A stretch of DNA of 64,000 nt from positions 1 to 64,000 of the forward strand of contig JADDOH010005014.1 in NCBI GenBank assembly GCA_016648135.1, written 5' to 3'. Origin of the DNA: Agrypnia vestita. Taxonomy: Eukaryota; Arthropoda; Insecta; Trichoptera; Phryganeidae. The notes under the pieces are model-generated. The model saw only the letters and a program-made list of their open reading frames with translations. It searched no databases and was not told where the DNA came from. This document shows, piece by piece, positions 46,591 to 57,699 of the stretch; position 1 is the stretch's first letter; every line of letters starts with the position of its first letter. The position numbers were made by a program, and so were the translations under genes.

Positions 46591-47771
46591 AGTTTAGAGA
46601 TTTATTAGATTGGTTCAAAAAATATAATAAATATTAAAACATTAAAAAAAAATTAATATGAATGATTTGATTGAATTAAAGTTGTCAGCCGTCCGGCCAA
46701 CCCTAAATGAGTGGATGATAAGCAAATCTTCACTATCCAATACATGAAAGAAGAGGATGATGAGATGAAAATAATTATGTGTGCAATGTTTGTATTATTG
46801 CACAGATAATAAAAATATGTTTGTACGTTTTAGAAAATTGTGAAAAAAAAATTAAAACCCTGCATTATCATTTACAAATATAATCTCAAATTCATCAAAT
46901 TATTGCGGTTTCTTGAGAACTTTTTACGATAATAAATGACGATCAATTCTTTCCTTCACATTTTAACAGGTCAATTGCGTAGAGTAATTAATAGGAGCCG
47001 TTCAATCGATAGTCATAAATAAAAACTACTCCACTTGATAAACAATGAATTACATGGAAAGCGTTAAATAAAAATTTAAAAAATTGAGAAAACGTTTATG
47101 TTCAATATCACATTCCACAACAGGTCCCCGATAAAAGACGTGTTTCCGTTAATAACAAAAAACATCTCATTCAAAAGTCAAAATCCTCCTACCCGAATTA
47201 GTCGAGAACTTTCTGTATTTAGGATAGTTATTATTCACACCTAGTGATGAGATGTTATGCTTATCTCTAAAGGAAAGTAGTGACAAACTAACTCGACGTG
47301 TGTGTATAACAATGTTAAATTAAGTGAAAATTAAAATTAATAAATGAAATCCCATTAGTGTAGGTATTTTTCTATGTATTGTAAATTGTAAATTTTTTAA
47401 AATAATAATTTATTTATTATTTTGCATTTTTTTTACATTTTCTACTAATAAAGTGAAATATATGTGGATATGAGTAACTTGTTACCATTATTTCTAATGT
47501 TGTGTTAAAATGTAAGAATAATATTCGTATTTTCTTTATCTGTTTGCTTAAAACATATCAATACAAGAGTATATAATACTTTAAATTTTCAAATATTATT
47601 TATTATATTGTAATATTTTCAACGAAACAAATTTATTTTTACGATGCAAATTATGACAATTTTGATCAATTTCTGTGATTTTGGTTATCTATACCTACAA
47701 TAATCCTTTATTGTGAATTTTATGAGAGTACCTTTCTGAAATTTCATCCGAAATTAATTTTAACCTTTCAG

Positions 47772-47938
47772 ATGAAACGGGGCGGGAGGGTGACTGGCAA
47801 CAGCTGTGGTACAACGGGTTCGAAGAGTACCAGCGCTTGGAGCCGGCGCTGGACAACAATACCGTGACCAACGTCACTGTGCAGCTGGGCTCCACGGCCT
47901 TCCTGCACTGCCCCGTGAGGCATAAGGCCGACAGAGGG
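47772..47938 (+). CDS. dpr: Dpr-family Ig receptor, exon 2 (start of Ig domain 1)
   Basis: Dpr proteins are neuronal surface molecules with two Ig domains that bind DIP partners in synaptic matching. This exon encodes 56 codons together with the G left from exon 1: DETGREGDWQ, then LWYNGFEEYQRLEPALDNNT, VTNVTVQLGSTAFLHC and PVRHKADRG. VTVQLGSTAFLHC is the A'-B strand region of Dpr Ig1, with the first disulphide cysteine. N-glycosylation sequons NNT and NVT are present. The acceptor is AACCTTTCAG (AG at 47770-47771) and the donor is GTGAGT at 47939, phase 0. Composition is about 60% G+C in a 70% A+T background. The paralogue number cannot be assigned from this fragment. Confidence 0.95.
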
Positions 47939-48023
47939 GTGAGTTGTGGATGAAATAATGCGCAATATAATCTTGGCTGAATACTGGCCGAATACATAAC
48001 ATCTCCTATATAAATAAAATATT

Positions 48024-48617
48024 TTTTTAATAAAAATTGATTTTATTATTTGCATGTATCTACTTATATTTAATTAATTACACCTACATGTTTCTAAAAA
48101 ACATTTCCACTGTCGGGGTGTTTTATAAATGTCAAAATATCAAAATGAATGTATTTTGCTTTTGTTTTTCTTAATTATTTGATAAATTATTTAAAAACAT
48201 AAAGAGTGAAAGAGCATTTAAGATGTCTGAATAATCATGGTTTTTCTGAGTTTGCCAATCATTTATTAGAAAATGATCACGGTTTTGAAAAAAATAGGAC
48301 TTTCTATTTAATACTATATATTTGGTCTAAATTTGAATAATTTAGAATCATTAGAAATTAGTTAAGCATGTAAAAGTTAACAACATATTATTAGTAATCA
48401 ATAAATTTAACTGCTAGTCCAATTCTAATTTTTTTGCCAATAATTGTGTATAATCAAGAACTTCAGCAATAATATTTAAAAATTATTTCTAAAAATTCAT
48501 TTTGATATTTTGACATTTATAAAATAGCCTGATGATGATGGAAAGGTTTTCCTGAAACATGTAGGTGTAATTTATAAAATATAAATAGATACATACAAAT
48601 AATAAAATTAATTTTAA
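48024..48617. mobile_element. fold-back element R8, 0.6 kb
   Basis: Arms 48024-48150 and 48493-48617 are inverted: 'gattttattatttgcatgta' with 'tctacttatatt' and ACACCTACATGTTTC on the left; GAAACATGTAGGTGTAATTT and 'agatacatacaaataataaaa' on the right; 'gtcaaaatatcaaaatga' is mirrored by 'tcattttgatattttgac'. The right arm reads CTGATGATGATGGAAAGGTT then TTCCTGAAACATGTAGG, again the CTGATGA...GAAACATGT pattern seen in R2. The 340-bp centre is A+T-rich and non-coding. Confidence 0.8.
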
Positions 48618-49250
48618 AAATTGTTTATCTACAAAGTTGCTCAACCGATTGAAAAAATATTTTTTGTTCCTCAGCGCACACTTTTCCACATATGTAATAT
48701 ATTTGAAATAGCAGGAACAGATTAGTTGAAATCACTGTAACGGAAGTATTTCATTACAAAAAAAACTATCCCTTGGCAAAAATATAACATGTTTTAAGCA
48801 TTAATCAATTCACTAGCCGTAAATCCGTGAAAAATTACAATTAATAACGACCCTTGCGTGTAACTTGGGCGTGTTACACTCTAATTATCTAAAGTTATGA
48901 TTCCAGCAAGGATTATTGATATAAATAGTTAAGCTTTTTATCAAAACAATACAAGAGAGTGATATTTGTTAGCATCCATAAATATCGATGGATATGATGG
49001 ATGGTAGAACAATTAAGTCTATTTGACAACTGTATAGGTACTAGCTACCCACTCGTTAGATGACACTGTCTCTGCTCCGTTGCAAAATTACAGTTAGGTA
49101 AATCATAATTTTGTGCTCGTTCAATGTTTTTACTTTTTCAATTACACATTCCAATTTTTTTAGCTGTCGCACTTCATAATGAGATTTAAATTGCGATAAT
49201 AATAATATCAAATGCAATATTATGGTATTTTTATCCGTACATACCTATCC

Positions 49251-49290
49251 ACAAATGCGTCAAATAAGTATATTTATTTGACGCATTTGT
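49251..49290. repeat. perfect 17-bp-stem hairpin
   Basis: ACAAATGCGTCAAATAA and TTATTTGACGCATTTGT separated by a 6-nt A+T loop. Perfect complementarity suggests recent origin. Role unknown. Confidence 0.8.
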
Positions 49291-49539
49291 ACCACGAAAT
49301 ATTTTTATACTTCGTATTATCAATTTAAAATCAATCTTCATGTCTTTACTGACATTTACAGATGCAAATAAATTCATAATACACTCTATTTGATTCCTTT
49401 GAAATCCATAAGACATCAAATAAATAATCCTAGATTTTGAGTTATCGAAGCGCAATCGGTCGTCAAAGACATACCTCCATCAATTGATGTGCTTTCAGTT
49501 TCTTTAGGCACCGAAATATATTTAAACCACTTACGTTAT

Positions 49540-49870
49540 ATAATTAATTTATAATAAAAATAAAAATAAGTAACTTTTACACATCTTGTGTATTGAAGAA
49601 TATCAACATGTTTTTTCGTTAGGATACAATATATACTAACAAATTAAAAATCAAAAATCGAAGTAAACACAATCGAAATACAAAAATTATATACTAATTT
49701 ATTTTTAATTTATTACTTTACATTCTATCCTGACAAAAGGGACGTGGGGTCTGAAATATGTTGATATTTTTCAATACACAATTGGTGAAACAAAGTTCAT
49801 TTTTATTAATTATAATAATGTTACCACAAAATTATTTTGCTCCTTTCAGTGTAGCAATTACGTTTTATTT
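49540..49870 (+). repeat. repeat R2, fold-back copy
   Basis: Left: 'attgaagaatatcaacatgt', 'gttaggatacaatatatact', 'aacaaattaaaaatc'. Right: CTATCCTGACAAAAGGGACG, GGGGTCTGAAATATGTTGAT, 'ttttcaatacacaattggtg', 'aacaaagttcatttttatta' and 'gttaccacaaaattattttgc'. TATC (49726-49729) can pair with GATA (49763-49766) around the core. Core positions TG of CTGATGA are CA here. Confidence 0.6.
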
Positions 49871-50869
49871 GGTTTAAATAAATTTTAACATATTTGATTG
49901 TTTTATAAATTTGAATATAATTTTGGAAAAAAATAAGTTAAAATATATTCATTTTTATTTTCAAATAACGAGGATTTTTTAAAAATAATTTTTATAGTGT
50001 TATTCAATACTGTTTATTTTGTCAATTTTGACGTACTCAGCTGTAAAAGAAATGGATCTTATCTCATCAAAAAGTTGATTTGTGTATTTTTCATTTTACA
50101 TGATACATTCGAAATTAATAAATGAAAGTCGTTAAAAATATACGTTCTCAAAATATTAAAAAGTGCTTAAATATCGGTTAGGCCTTGATGAATACTATTT
50201 TTTTATTATTTTTTTTTATTAGTGTTGATTTTACCCTACCAGTTCCTTTTTTCTCTTCTTTTTCCTCCGAAGCTTCCGGGAAACGTTGTCAAACTACGTG
50301 TATAAAATAAAATCATCTTTTGTCTCTGGATTGGCCACAAAATTTCGAAAAAAAATTTTATCCTACTTTTTGGCTGGTATTAATATTACTGGAATTTGAG
50401 AAATTTGCCTTATTTTAATGTTTACGTCCACAAAATATAGTTTTTTGCTATAAACAATACCAAAATAACCATTTTTTCAATTAAACCTTTGTTTTGACAG
50501 CAAATGAGGAGAGTGGGGCACCGAAATACGCTCGCGAATCAGTATTGCTCAGATTACTTTAGATAAAGCTGGAGTTTGCGCTTATTGTCGATATGAATCA
50601 CACTCAGAATCATTAAAATATCCTGTGCTTAGATATATTGAAGACACTGTGTTGACAATTTATGAAGAAAGGATAAAATTTTATGAAAAAAAACATGTTT
50701 TGATAAGAACGAAAAAATATCCATTATTTCATAAAACAAATAAGATGATAACAAACAAAATCCTCTAGAAAAGAGCTTTAATTTCTACAATTATACAAAA
50801 CGTGGTGACATGTTGAAATACATTTAAATCACTTCAAGTACACAAACATCCTTTAATCTTACCCTCAGG

Positions 50870-51490
50870 TACCGAAGAAAAGCAAGAGAAATTTTATAGC
50901 ATTAGTAAAGTGCTATTTGATTTTTCGTCATGTAAATTAAAAAAAAAAGTTAATGTTCCTGTCCCGGGGATCGTAAAGTACCCGTACAAGAACAAAACTT
51001 CCTTACTGATCAGGGAATATCATGACTTATGGTTGAAAACTCATATGTAACCGTAACAAAACAATTGGAAAATCATCTGAAAAGGAAACATTCCAGACAA
51101 AACCCTGTCTGTGAATCAAAGAAAAGAACCGTACGTGTATAAAGAAATATCTATATTAGATTTTTCAATGCTTTGAACGTTCATTTTATCTAATTCTACA
51201 TCTGATATCAATGTTACCTCCAAAACTGCAACACCAATTTATTTCAGGCAAGAGGCCTGCCGCCACTATCGATTTTTCCAAATTTTAGAAAACTTCCGGC
51301 AGGTATGGAGTATCAGACAGAGCAACAACAACCACTGCTTCAGCAGTTCTGCACAACATCATGTTTGATGTTTCAATTTCACGCAGAGCAAAAAAGAAAA
51401 CACGGGAGAAATTTTTGGCATAAAGGAGAGTTTCGCAAGTTTCAACCTTGTATTTTGATGGTCGAAAAGATACAACTCTAGTGATTGGTT
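50870..51490 (+). pseudogene. broken ORF of an unclassified repeated arthropod protein family
   Basis: Two decayed blocks on one strand. The first (about 50875-51055) reads EKFYSISKVLFDFSSCKLKK, then VNVPVPGIVKYPYKNKTSLL. The second (51304-51490) reads YGVSDRATTTTASAVLHNIM, RRAKKKTREKFLA, a stop, then VSQVSTLYFDGRKDTTLVIG. I recall, without being able to check, a multi-copy family in arthropod genomes with 'FDi..CKC', 'R.gvSDRaaA.IasavL.D', 'kirRe..k.r' and 'YFDGRKD.TL' motifs of unknown function, probably transposon-borne. The reading frame has stops and shifts and is not functional. Confidence 0.45.
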
Positions 51491-52652
51491 ATTTCAAGTT
51501 CCAAATAAAAACCTTCAACCCGCTACTTACTACGATTTTATAAACTGTCGGCAAAACATCTCCTATTTTGACACTAGGCAATTAAAATTGTCACTAAGCT
51601 AGCTTTCTCTAATAACAATTGTAGATTCCGTAATTAACGTTAATGGCTTCAGTTTCGAACATTAGGTGAGGAGTTGTTTGTCATTGTGGGCAGTTTTAGT
51701 CAGCGATTTTCAGTCGCTTTTGGCAAAGCAGTTTCCCAACAAGGACTCACGTAGAATCTCGTTGCGCAGTAATTTACAAATTATGATCGCACGCTGTAAC
51801 AAAAGACTCACAAATTTTAACATCCATTTAAACTTTCCGCAGATTTTCTACACGCAGCACTGAATCTAGTTAGCGCGGAATTATTAGTTTTTGTTAGGAT
51901 TTTGCAGAGAAAAATATTTTAATGTAATTTTTCCAATTGAAAACATTCTCGCGCTATTTATATAGCTTTAATCCAGCCTCCAGTAACAACGCATAGAAAA
52001 AATATATAAGTCCCTCCCAATCTATAGACAACAGCTCGCTAAAGGCGTTCTTATAATATATTCTCATATGGTAGAATATGGTAGAATCAGAAAGAAATAC
52101 GATCTATCAAAGTCTCTCAAACGGTCCATACGAGTCTGGAATCAACTGAGTTATTCTTGTAATTGTTGGAAATATGGAGAAGTTACTGGAGATGACAGAC
52201 GAAAAACTGGTTGAACAGTCTCGAGCTTGTGATAAACTAATATTTCTTATATAAAAGAGGGCAATAAGTGCGCGGCGGATTTTGCTTTTTTATTTTGAAT
52301 TTTCAGGCGATCCATAGAAATCAAGAGCGAAACCATGTGGCGCCGATTTAGCGCATGTATGTATTCCGCCGACGGTTTTTTTTTAAAATAGAAATCCAAA
52401 CAGGTAATATGTTTCGTATCAATTCTAACTTTTTTTAAACTAAGCTTAGCGTTTATATTATGTAAACAGCACTTACTTGCTAGTGTGACTAGATTAGGCG
52501 AGCACCATGACAACTACACCGATAAGCTACTCAAGAAGTTAATCAAAAAAGTATTGATTTATTGTTATGAAAACTCTGCAAACTATTGAATTAGAAGAAT
52601 CTATTAATATATCTTATGTATTTGTTTGTATTATAATTCTAACTAATTTAAG

Positions 52653-52813
52653 TAGCTTGTTGGTCTTGTGGTTAGGACTCTCGCCTCGTGATTCAAAGAT
52701 CGCAGGTTCGAATCTCACTCCAGACAAGCAAGTTAGTCCTATTTTCATAGCACAAGCGTTTAGCTTAATGTGACACGAATTGCGTGTTCGCATCTCTATT
52801 TTAAAAAAAAAAA
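52653..52813 (+). mobile_element. tRNA-derived SINE, near full length
   Basis: The head has TTGGTCTTGTGGTTAGGACT (A-box region) and GCAGGTTCGAATCTCACTCC (B-box GGTTCGAATC). CTTGTT and the downstream AGACAAG can pair like an acceptor stem over 6 bp. The body reads 'aagttagtcctattttcata', 'gcacaagcgtttagcttaat', 'gtgacacgaattgcgtg', and the element ends in an A-rich tail at about 52800-52813. Transcription would be by RNA polymerase III; mobilisation would need a LINE RT in trans. A second, truncated copy lies at 45088-45212 (minus). Confidence 0.8.
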
Positions 52814-52939
52814 ACTCCCAATACTTAAATAAACAATTATAATTTTTATTATATTCCTGCGTAATACGCACATTTTGTCAGTGTGTTGGTACATGTGAGC
52901 GTTTTAGTGGATAGTCAATCCAGCAGATAGTGATCTATT

Positions 52940-53070
52940 AGTCTGGCGCCACACTGAGCCTATTTTACGCCGCGTCTTTTCGGTAGCGTCAAATCCGCAA
53001 CCGAATTTAGCAGTCACATACCATATTCCACGGCGGATTCATCGTGCAACGAATCTTATACAGGGTGGAC
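52940..53070 (+). repeat. hairpin element R6, partial copy
   Basis: GGCGCCACACTGAGCCTATT, 'ttacgccgcgtcttttcggt' and 'agcgtcaaatccgcaaccg' match the start of the 56046-56238 element. The right end is not recognisable. Confidence 0.55.
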
Positions 53071-53999
53071 TTCTACGGATCCTACAGAAACTATTTAAAA
53101 CTTAGTATTACAGTATTTCGTGATAGATTCTCTATACAATGGTAAAATCCGCACCGCCCAACCCGCTACAACTAATATATGCTTTTATTTAACTCTTGTT
53201 TGCCCGTTTCTTTGTTTGTTTATTTGTTGTAATGAAATTTATTAATTGACTTCCCGACTATCTGGAGCTTTGAAACTTTCGACATTTACGTAAAACGGAT
53301 GACCGTACATTACTTAATCGTTTTTGACATGAATTTTACATTATTATTGTTCATTAAAAGTATAAGTAAGCCTCAATATTAGTATGAAGTTCATCAATAT
53401 GAAAAAATGCTGATAGGTACTTTGACATTAGGCGTCGAAACAAAATGTCAAATCGATAAATTAGAGTTATTTTGAAATTGGATTTGTAATATCTCGGGAT
53501 AACTTGGTTTAGAAAAAAACGGTTTGACAAAATAAAAATTCAACATAATTATGCCACGGGTTTAATGCGCAGTATACGTAGTATTTTCTTCAATTAGCAT
53601 CTCACACTCATCTCAAATAACTTCTCGCGGTGAAACTCTTACCCTATATTAAAAGCATTTCTTCAATTTTTTTTTTGATCCACTTGTTTTTATTATAATA
53701 TTGAATATTACTTATAAGACATATTATATAAGGCAAAATCCCTATTATTATTTTATATTAACTTTAAATAACGAATTGCAAAACAAATTTCTTGTTGTTT
53801 CGTTTCGATTTCACCCTCCCAGTTGCCGTAAAATATTTTTCCGATCTCTACCCATGTTCGTTTCTTTGCCGTCCTGAAATGTTTTTCTGTGGTATTCCAA
53901 AGGAAAACTCGGTTTTGGATCTCGAAAATAAATTGTTTGGCATCGAACATCCTGTAACACGTACGCAATGCGGACAATCCGTCGAATGTGGCGTGTTGA

Positions 54000-54230
54000 T
54001 TTTAAAAACGTGAGACGCGACGTCGCCGATTTTACGTTGACGGAAAATCCGCAGGCGGAGAACCGAACAGACGCCGGAGCGAGCGTTCCGCAAGCGAATT
54101 AATCGATGATCTGCTCAGTGTTTTCGATAAGCGATTATTGTTTGGAAAGAAACGTAGCGGCGTTTCGCGACGGAAAAGACGCGACGGGAAATACGCGTAG
54201 TGTGACACCGGCCTCAAGGACTGATGTGCA
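54000..54230 (-). repeat. hairpin element R6, second copy
   Basis: The right part reads 'cgtagcggcgtttcgcgacg', GAAAAGACGCGACGGGAAAT and GCGTAGTGTGACACCGGCC, the same terminus as R6 with some divergence. The middle block 'agtgttttcgataagcgatt' matches 'agtgtgtttgataagcgca' at 56140. The left terminus is degraded (near 54003-54050). Confidence 0.6.
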
Positions 54231-54719
54231 CTGCGGTGAAGTGGTCGTTTGCTTCATTTTTTCACAAAATATTTGTACGAAATGTCCGAACTATAAAAGT
54301 TATTAACTAAAAAAAATTTCCTTAAAGCAGTACTTACATAAAAATATATCATTTATTCTTAAACTTTTATAAAAAAATTATAAAAGTTTATATAAGAAAA
54401 TATAAAATAAAAGATTTTATTTTATATTTTCGTAACAGATGCAACACATATTATGAGCCAATTAAATCCTTTAATGAAAACTATATACTAATACCTACAA
54501 CGGAAATGTCAATTACAGCAAGGATGCGCTTCTACGGAAGCAATTTTGTCTCTAGAATGTGTCTCCTTAAAGATCGATACATTGGTTGAGCGAATGACGC
54601 AGCTGTAACTATGTGCTGACCTTTCGTACCACACTTGGGATCAAATTGTTATCTTATATATGTACTTGCAATCCTTACGGGACGAAACATATATCGCTTG
54701 TTGATACGTTATTTTAAGT

Positions 54720-54805
54720 AGGTATGGAAGTAGGTATGTAAGTCTTTTTGGGTGTTTATAAGGCTTACGATCTATCGTACGGCTGACTTAAGTGATCACA
54801 AACTC
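54720..54805 (+). repeat. dispersed repeat R1, partial
   Basis: 'gtatgtaagtctttttgggt', GGCTTACGATCTATCGTACG and 'gctgacttaagtgatcacaa' follow the R1 order. Confidence 0.55.
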
Positions 54806-55176
54806 CAGCTGTGATAGACTGCCACATCCATAAAATTTTTGGAAGTTATATATACGTTTAATTTGCACACGTTGTTTCGTAAATGAGTTGTATTTTTACT
54901 ACCGACCCCTGCAGTCCAAAGGTTTGCCATTCCCATAATCCAATACATATGTCGCTATTGATTATGAGATCTATATTTTTATTGAAATTTTCAAAGCAAT
55001 ATCCTTTAAGTGTATTTTATTTTTGTAACAGGCGTTAACTGTTGAAATAAAATTAAATATAAATAAAATTAAATAAATATGAGATTCTTCCGAATTATTA
55101 ACATTACACTGGAATACTCCTGAAAATTATTTCAATTTTTTAACTTCTTTTAAGACCAGTTTTTTGTATATATATT

Positions 55177-55390
55177 CAGAATATTTTGAATCTGTTTTTT
55201 TTTTAATATTTCAAGAATACAATACTGGATTTTATTCCCAGGGAGACATCATTAATCAATATAGATGTCTCGTAAAGACAAAGCTTCGATAGTTTCGTCT
55301 CTATGAGACTATTATATTACATAAGAAGGGGATTAAATCCAGTATTGTGTCCTTGAAAAATTTGGATGTACTCAAAATATTCTGAATAGG
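55177..55390. repeat. R1-related fold-back, 0.2 kb
   Basis: Ends TTCAGAATATTTTGA and TCAAAATATTCTGAA are a perfect inverted pair. Next inward, 'tttcaagaatacaatactgg' with 'atttta' mirrors 'taaatccagtattgtgtcct' with 'tgaaa'. The centre contains 'gtctcgtaaagacaaagctt' and 'cgtctctatgagac', the R1 core palindrome. It shows that R1 itself has inverted termini in at least one copy. Confidence 0.75.
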
Positions 55391-56045
55391 GCACTCTTTT
55401 GAAAACGTGACTTATTCTTTAAATTTTTTTTGATTTGTTATTTTTATGTATTTTTAAACATATTTATAAAAAATTACAACGACGATGTGTCCGATAAGTA
55501 TAATTGATAAAACATCATACCTGTTTAAATTTTTTTTTTAATAATAAATTAAACCTATGTTATTACACTTAAAAATGACATTGTACCTCCATAATATAAG
55601 CCTTGAAATCGAGCATATGGGAGGAGTATTAAGATGTGGTTTGTATTTGATGGAAAAACCAAAAAACATAATAAGTCCACAAATTTTTTTGCACTTTTCG
55701 TGCGGTCGAATACAACATAAAACAACACAACACATAAATAACGGTTTAAAATCATGTTTTTTGTATTTTATAAATGTTAAAATATGTGATATATATCTTA
55801 AATTTTTCCTCGTCTGTCTTGTAATAACTAGTTGATTAACCAAGTCGTGTTTTATAAAAATGGTTCTATTACAAAAAACTTGATCAATCACAAGCAAGAA
55901 TTCTAGTGTGGTTAGACAACTGATGAAATAGCTAAAAAGAACGTGCAGCAATAATTCTTTTGTTAAAAAATTTATACCGTCAGCTGAAATTTTGAAACAA
56001 ACTACCAAACCCATTAATCGTATTTCGCAAAACTGCTTATCTTAA

Positions 56046-56238
56046 TGAAGGCCGGCGCCACACTGCGCGGATCTTCCGCCGCCTCTTTTCCGTCGACTAA
56101 AATCGGCAAGGCAAATGTATTTTCCGATCATCCGCTTAGTGTGTTTGATAAGCGCATATTGTGAGGAAGGAAATGTAGCGACTTTCCGCAACCGAAAAGA
56201 CGCGGCAAAAGATCCGCGCAGTGTGGCGCCGTGCCGGC
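56046..56238. mobile_element. hairpin element R6, complete 193-bp copy flanked by TTAA
   Basis: TTAA lies at 56042-56045 and 56239-56242. Eight bases in from each TTAA begins the inverted repeat GGCGCCACACTGCGCGGATC, which continues imperfectly to about 45 bp ('cgcc.cctcttttccgt' mirrored by 'accgaaaagacgcggca'). TTAA target duplication is typical of piggyBac-type elements, but the ends do not carry a CCC start, so the superfamily is uncertain. No coding capacity. Confidence 0.7.
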
Positions 56239-57699
56239 TTAAAACAAAATTCCTCAGCTTAAATGCAAATATTTTTTTTTCGTAATAGATAAAACATTGT
56301 ATAAATATAAAAATGTATTTATGTAAGCAATTATTTATTTGAAAATTCATCATTATGTGTATACAGTGCGGTTATTAAATACACAATTTTGTTTAAAAAA
56401 ATTATTTTACCTACTATATTAAAAAACATATCTGTTCTGCAATTTATGTGGCCATTCAATTGAAAGCACCAGATTATTTAAATAAGCGAACCAATTTATT
56501 TATTAACAAATACTTTAATAAAAAGGACCATATTTTTGTCATTTGCTTAATTGATTCGGGCAAATGATAAAAGCACGTTTTGCCAATTTAATTTTTAATT
56601 AAAAATCGTTTGAACGGATTCAATCGACTCAAAAATTTGAAATTTGATTGAAACCAAATTTAACCACGATGTTTGATTAAAAATAAATCAAAACAACTAT
56701 CGCATAATGATATTTATTTAAGCTATTATTGCATTTTTCATAGGTAAATAATATTAAATTTCTATTTATTGTAAATTTTTTAACGGTATTGTAATATAAA
56801 TATTTTTTAAGACCAGAGTACCTACACATAACTGACAATGCGTAAATATATACTATTAAAAAGCACCAGAAAAAATATTAATCTGAAATATTTAGGTATG
56901 GATTAGAAACAATAATTACAGATTTTATAAGAAGTATGAAAATAATAGTGTAAGATAAATTCGCACTGAAGGCGATAAAGCAAATTTTAAATTATAAAAT
57001 AATGTCATCATTTTTTGGCCACTGATGAAGTGAGGCAGGAAGAGAAAAGAAGAAATGAACACAAATAATAATGAATGAATGTATGAAATTAAAACCTTTT
57101 TAATTTTTGATTTAAACAACTTTTAATTTTTACATGAGGAACATTGTTATATATATTCTAAAAAAAAATATTATTTAAAGCCACTTGTATCAAATTGGAT
57201 AATAGTATCTAATCTTTCATATAAAATATAGATTATTACGAAAAGAAGTTGTGTAATGGTGTAAAATGCAATAATCGATGGATTAAATGAATGATTACTA
57301 GAAAACAAGTTGATACAACCGGCCTTTAGAATGATTTACGATAAAAGGTACGATGATGATAGATTATTATTTTTCAGTATGTATTTCTAATTATTTCATT
57401 TTTGGTTTCGTCTCTTATGTAAAAAATTAACTTTGTGTAATTTTATTTTATTTCCCCCTTAACCAAGTTAAGCTTACGACGCAATTGCCTATATCGCTTA
57501 AAAGTTTACCACGAGGCAGGTGCAAGCCTTCTTAAGAAAAATTAACTAATGTTCTAAAAGTTAAAAAAAGTAATTAATAAAGATAGTTAAAGATTTTAAT
57601 TCAATAGATTTGAATATTTTAATACCAATTGATCATGCTTATTTTCTAGCAGTTACCAAAAAATTCACTGTCTAATAATAAAAGTGTAATTTTTTTCAG

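Larger units (their letters stand above)
34145..47771 (+). other. dpr intron 1 (13,627 bp)
   Basis: Phase-1 intron with a GTAAGT donor and TAACCTTTCAG acceptor. It contains repeats R3 and R2, a mariner-like relic, the octamer minisatellite, RT relics, hairpins and SINE fragments, all listed separately. The stretches 34691-35412, 37124-39433, 40357-40609, 41286-42997, 44236-44895, 45213-46497 and 46581-47771 hold no feature I could name. The 45600-45830 segment, with balanced composition and no repeat similarity, is a candidate conserved non-coding element. Confidence 0.7.
47939..57699 (+). other. dpr intron 2 (9,761 bp)
   Basis: Phase-0 intron from GTGAGT to TTTTTTCAG. It carries R8 (48024-48617), R2 (49540), a decayed unknown ORF (50870), a SINE (52653), three R6 hairpin elements and R1 copies. 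Between these, 48618-49250, 49871-50869, 51491-52652, 53071-53999, 54231-54719 and 56243-57699 show nothing I can name beyond A+T-rich sequence. Confidence 0.85.

Noticed and set aside
47695..48055. 95-100-codon minus-strand frames
   Set aside because: They are antisense shadows of dpr exon 2; the plus frame has splice signals and the Dpr motif.
52655..52728. Functional tRNA gene at the SINE head
   Set aside because: The acceptor stem has about 6 bp, but the T stem pairs poorly (GCAGG with CTCAC) and the sequence continues into a SINE body that recurs elsewhere.
52614..52871. Shared peptide NACAMKIGLTCLSGVRF encoded in two places (52.7 kb and 45.2 kb)
   Set aside because: Both come from opposite-strand reading of the same SINE, so it is repeat homology and not a protein family.
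55538..56014. 158-codon minus-strand frame
   Set aside because: The longest unexplained frame in intron 2, but it is rich in Ile, Leu, Phe and Cys with no domain, is overlapped by a plus-strand frame of similar quality, and abuts a MITE. Probably chance in A+T-rich DNA.
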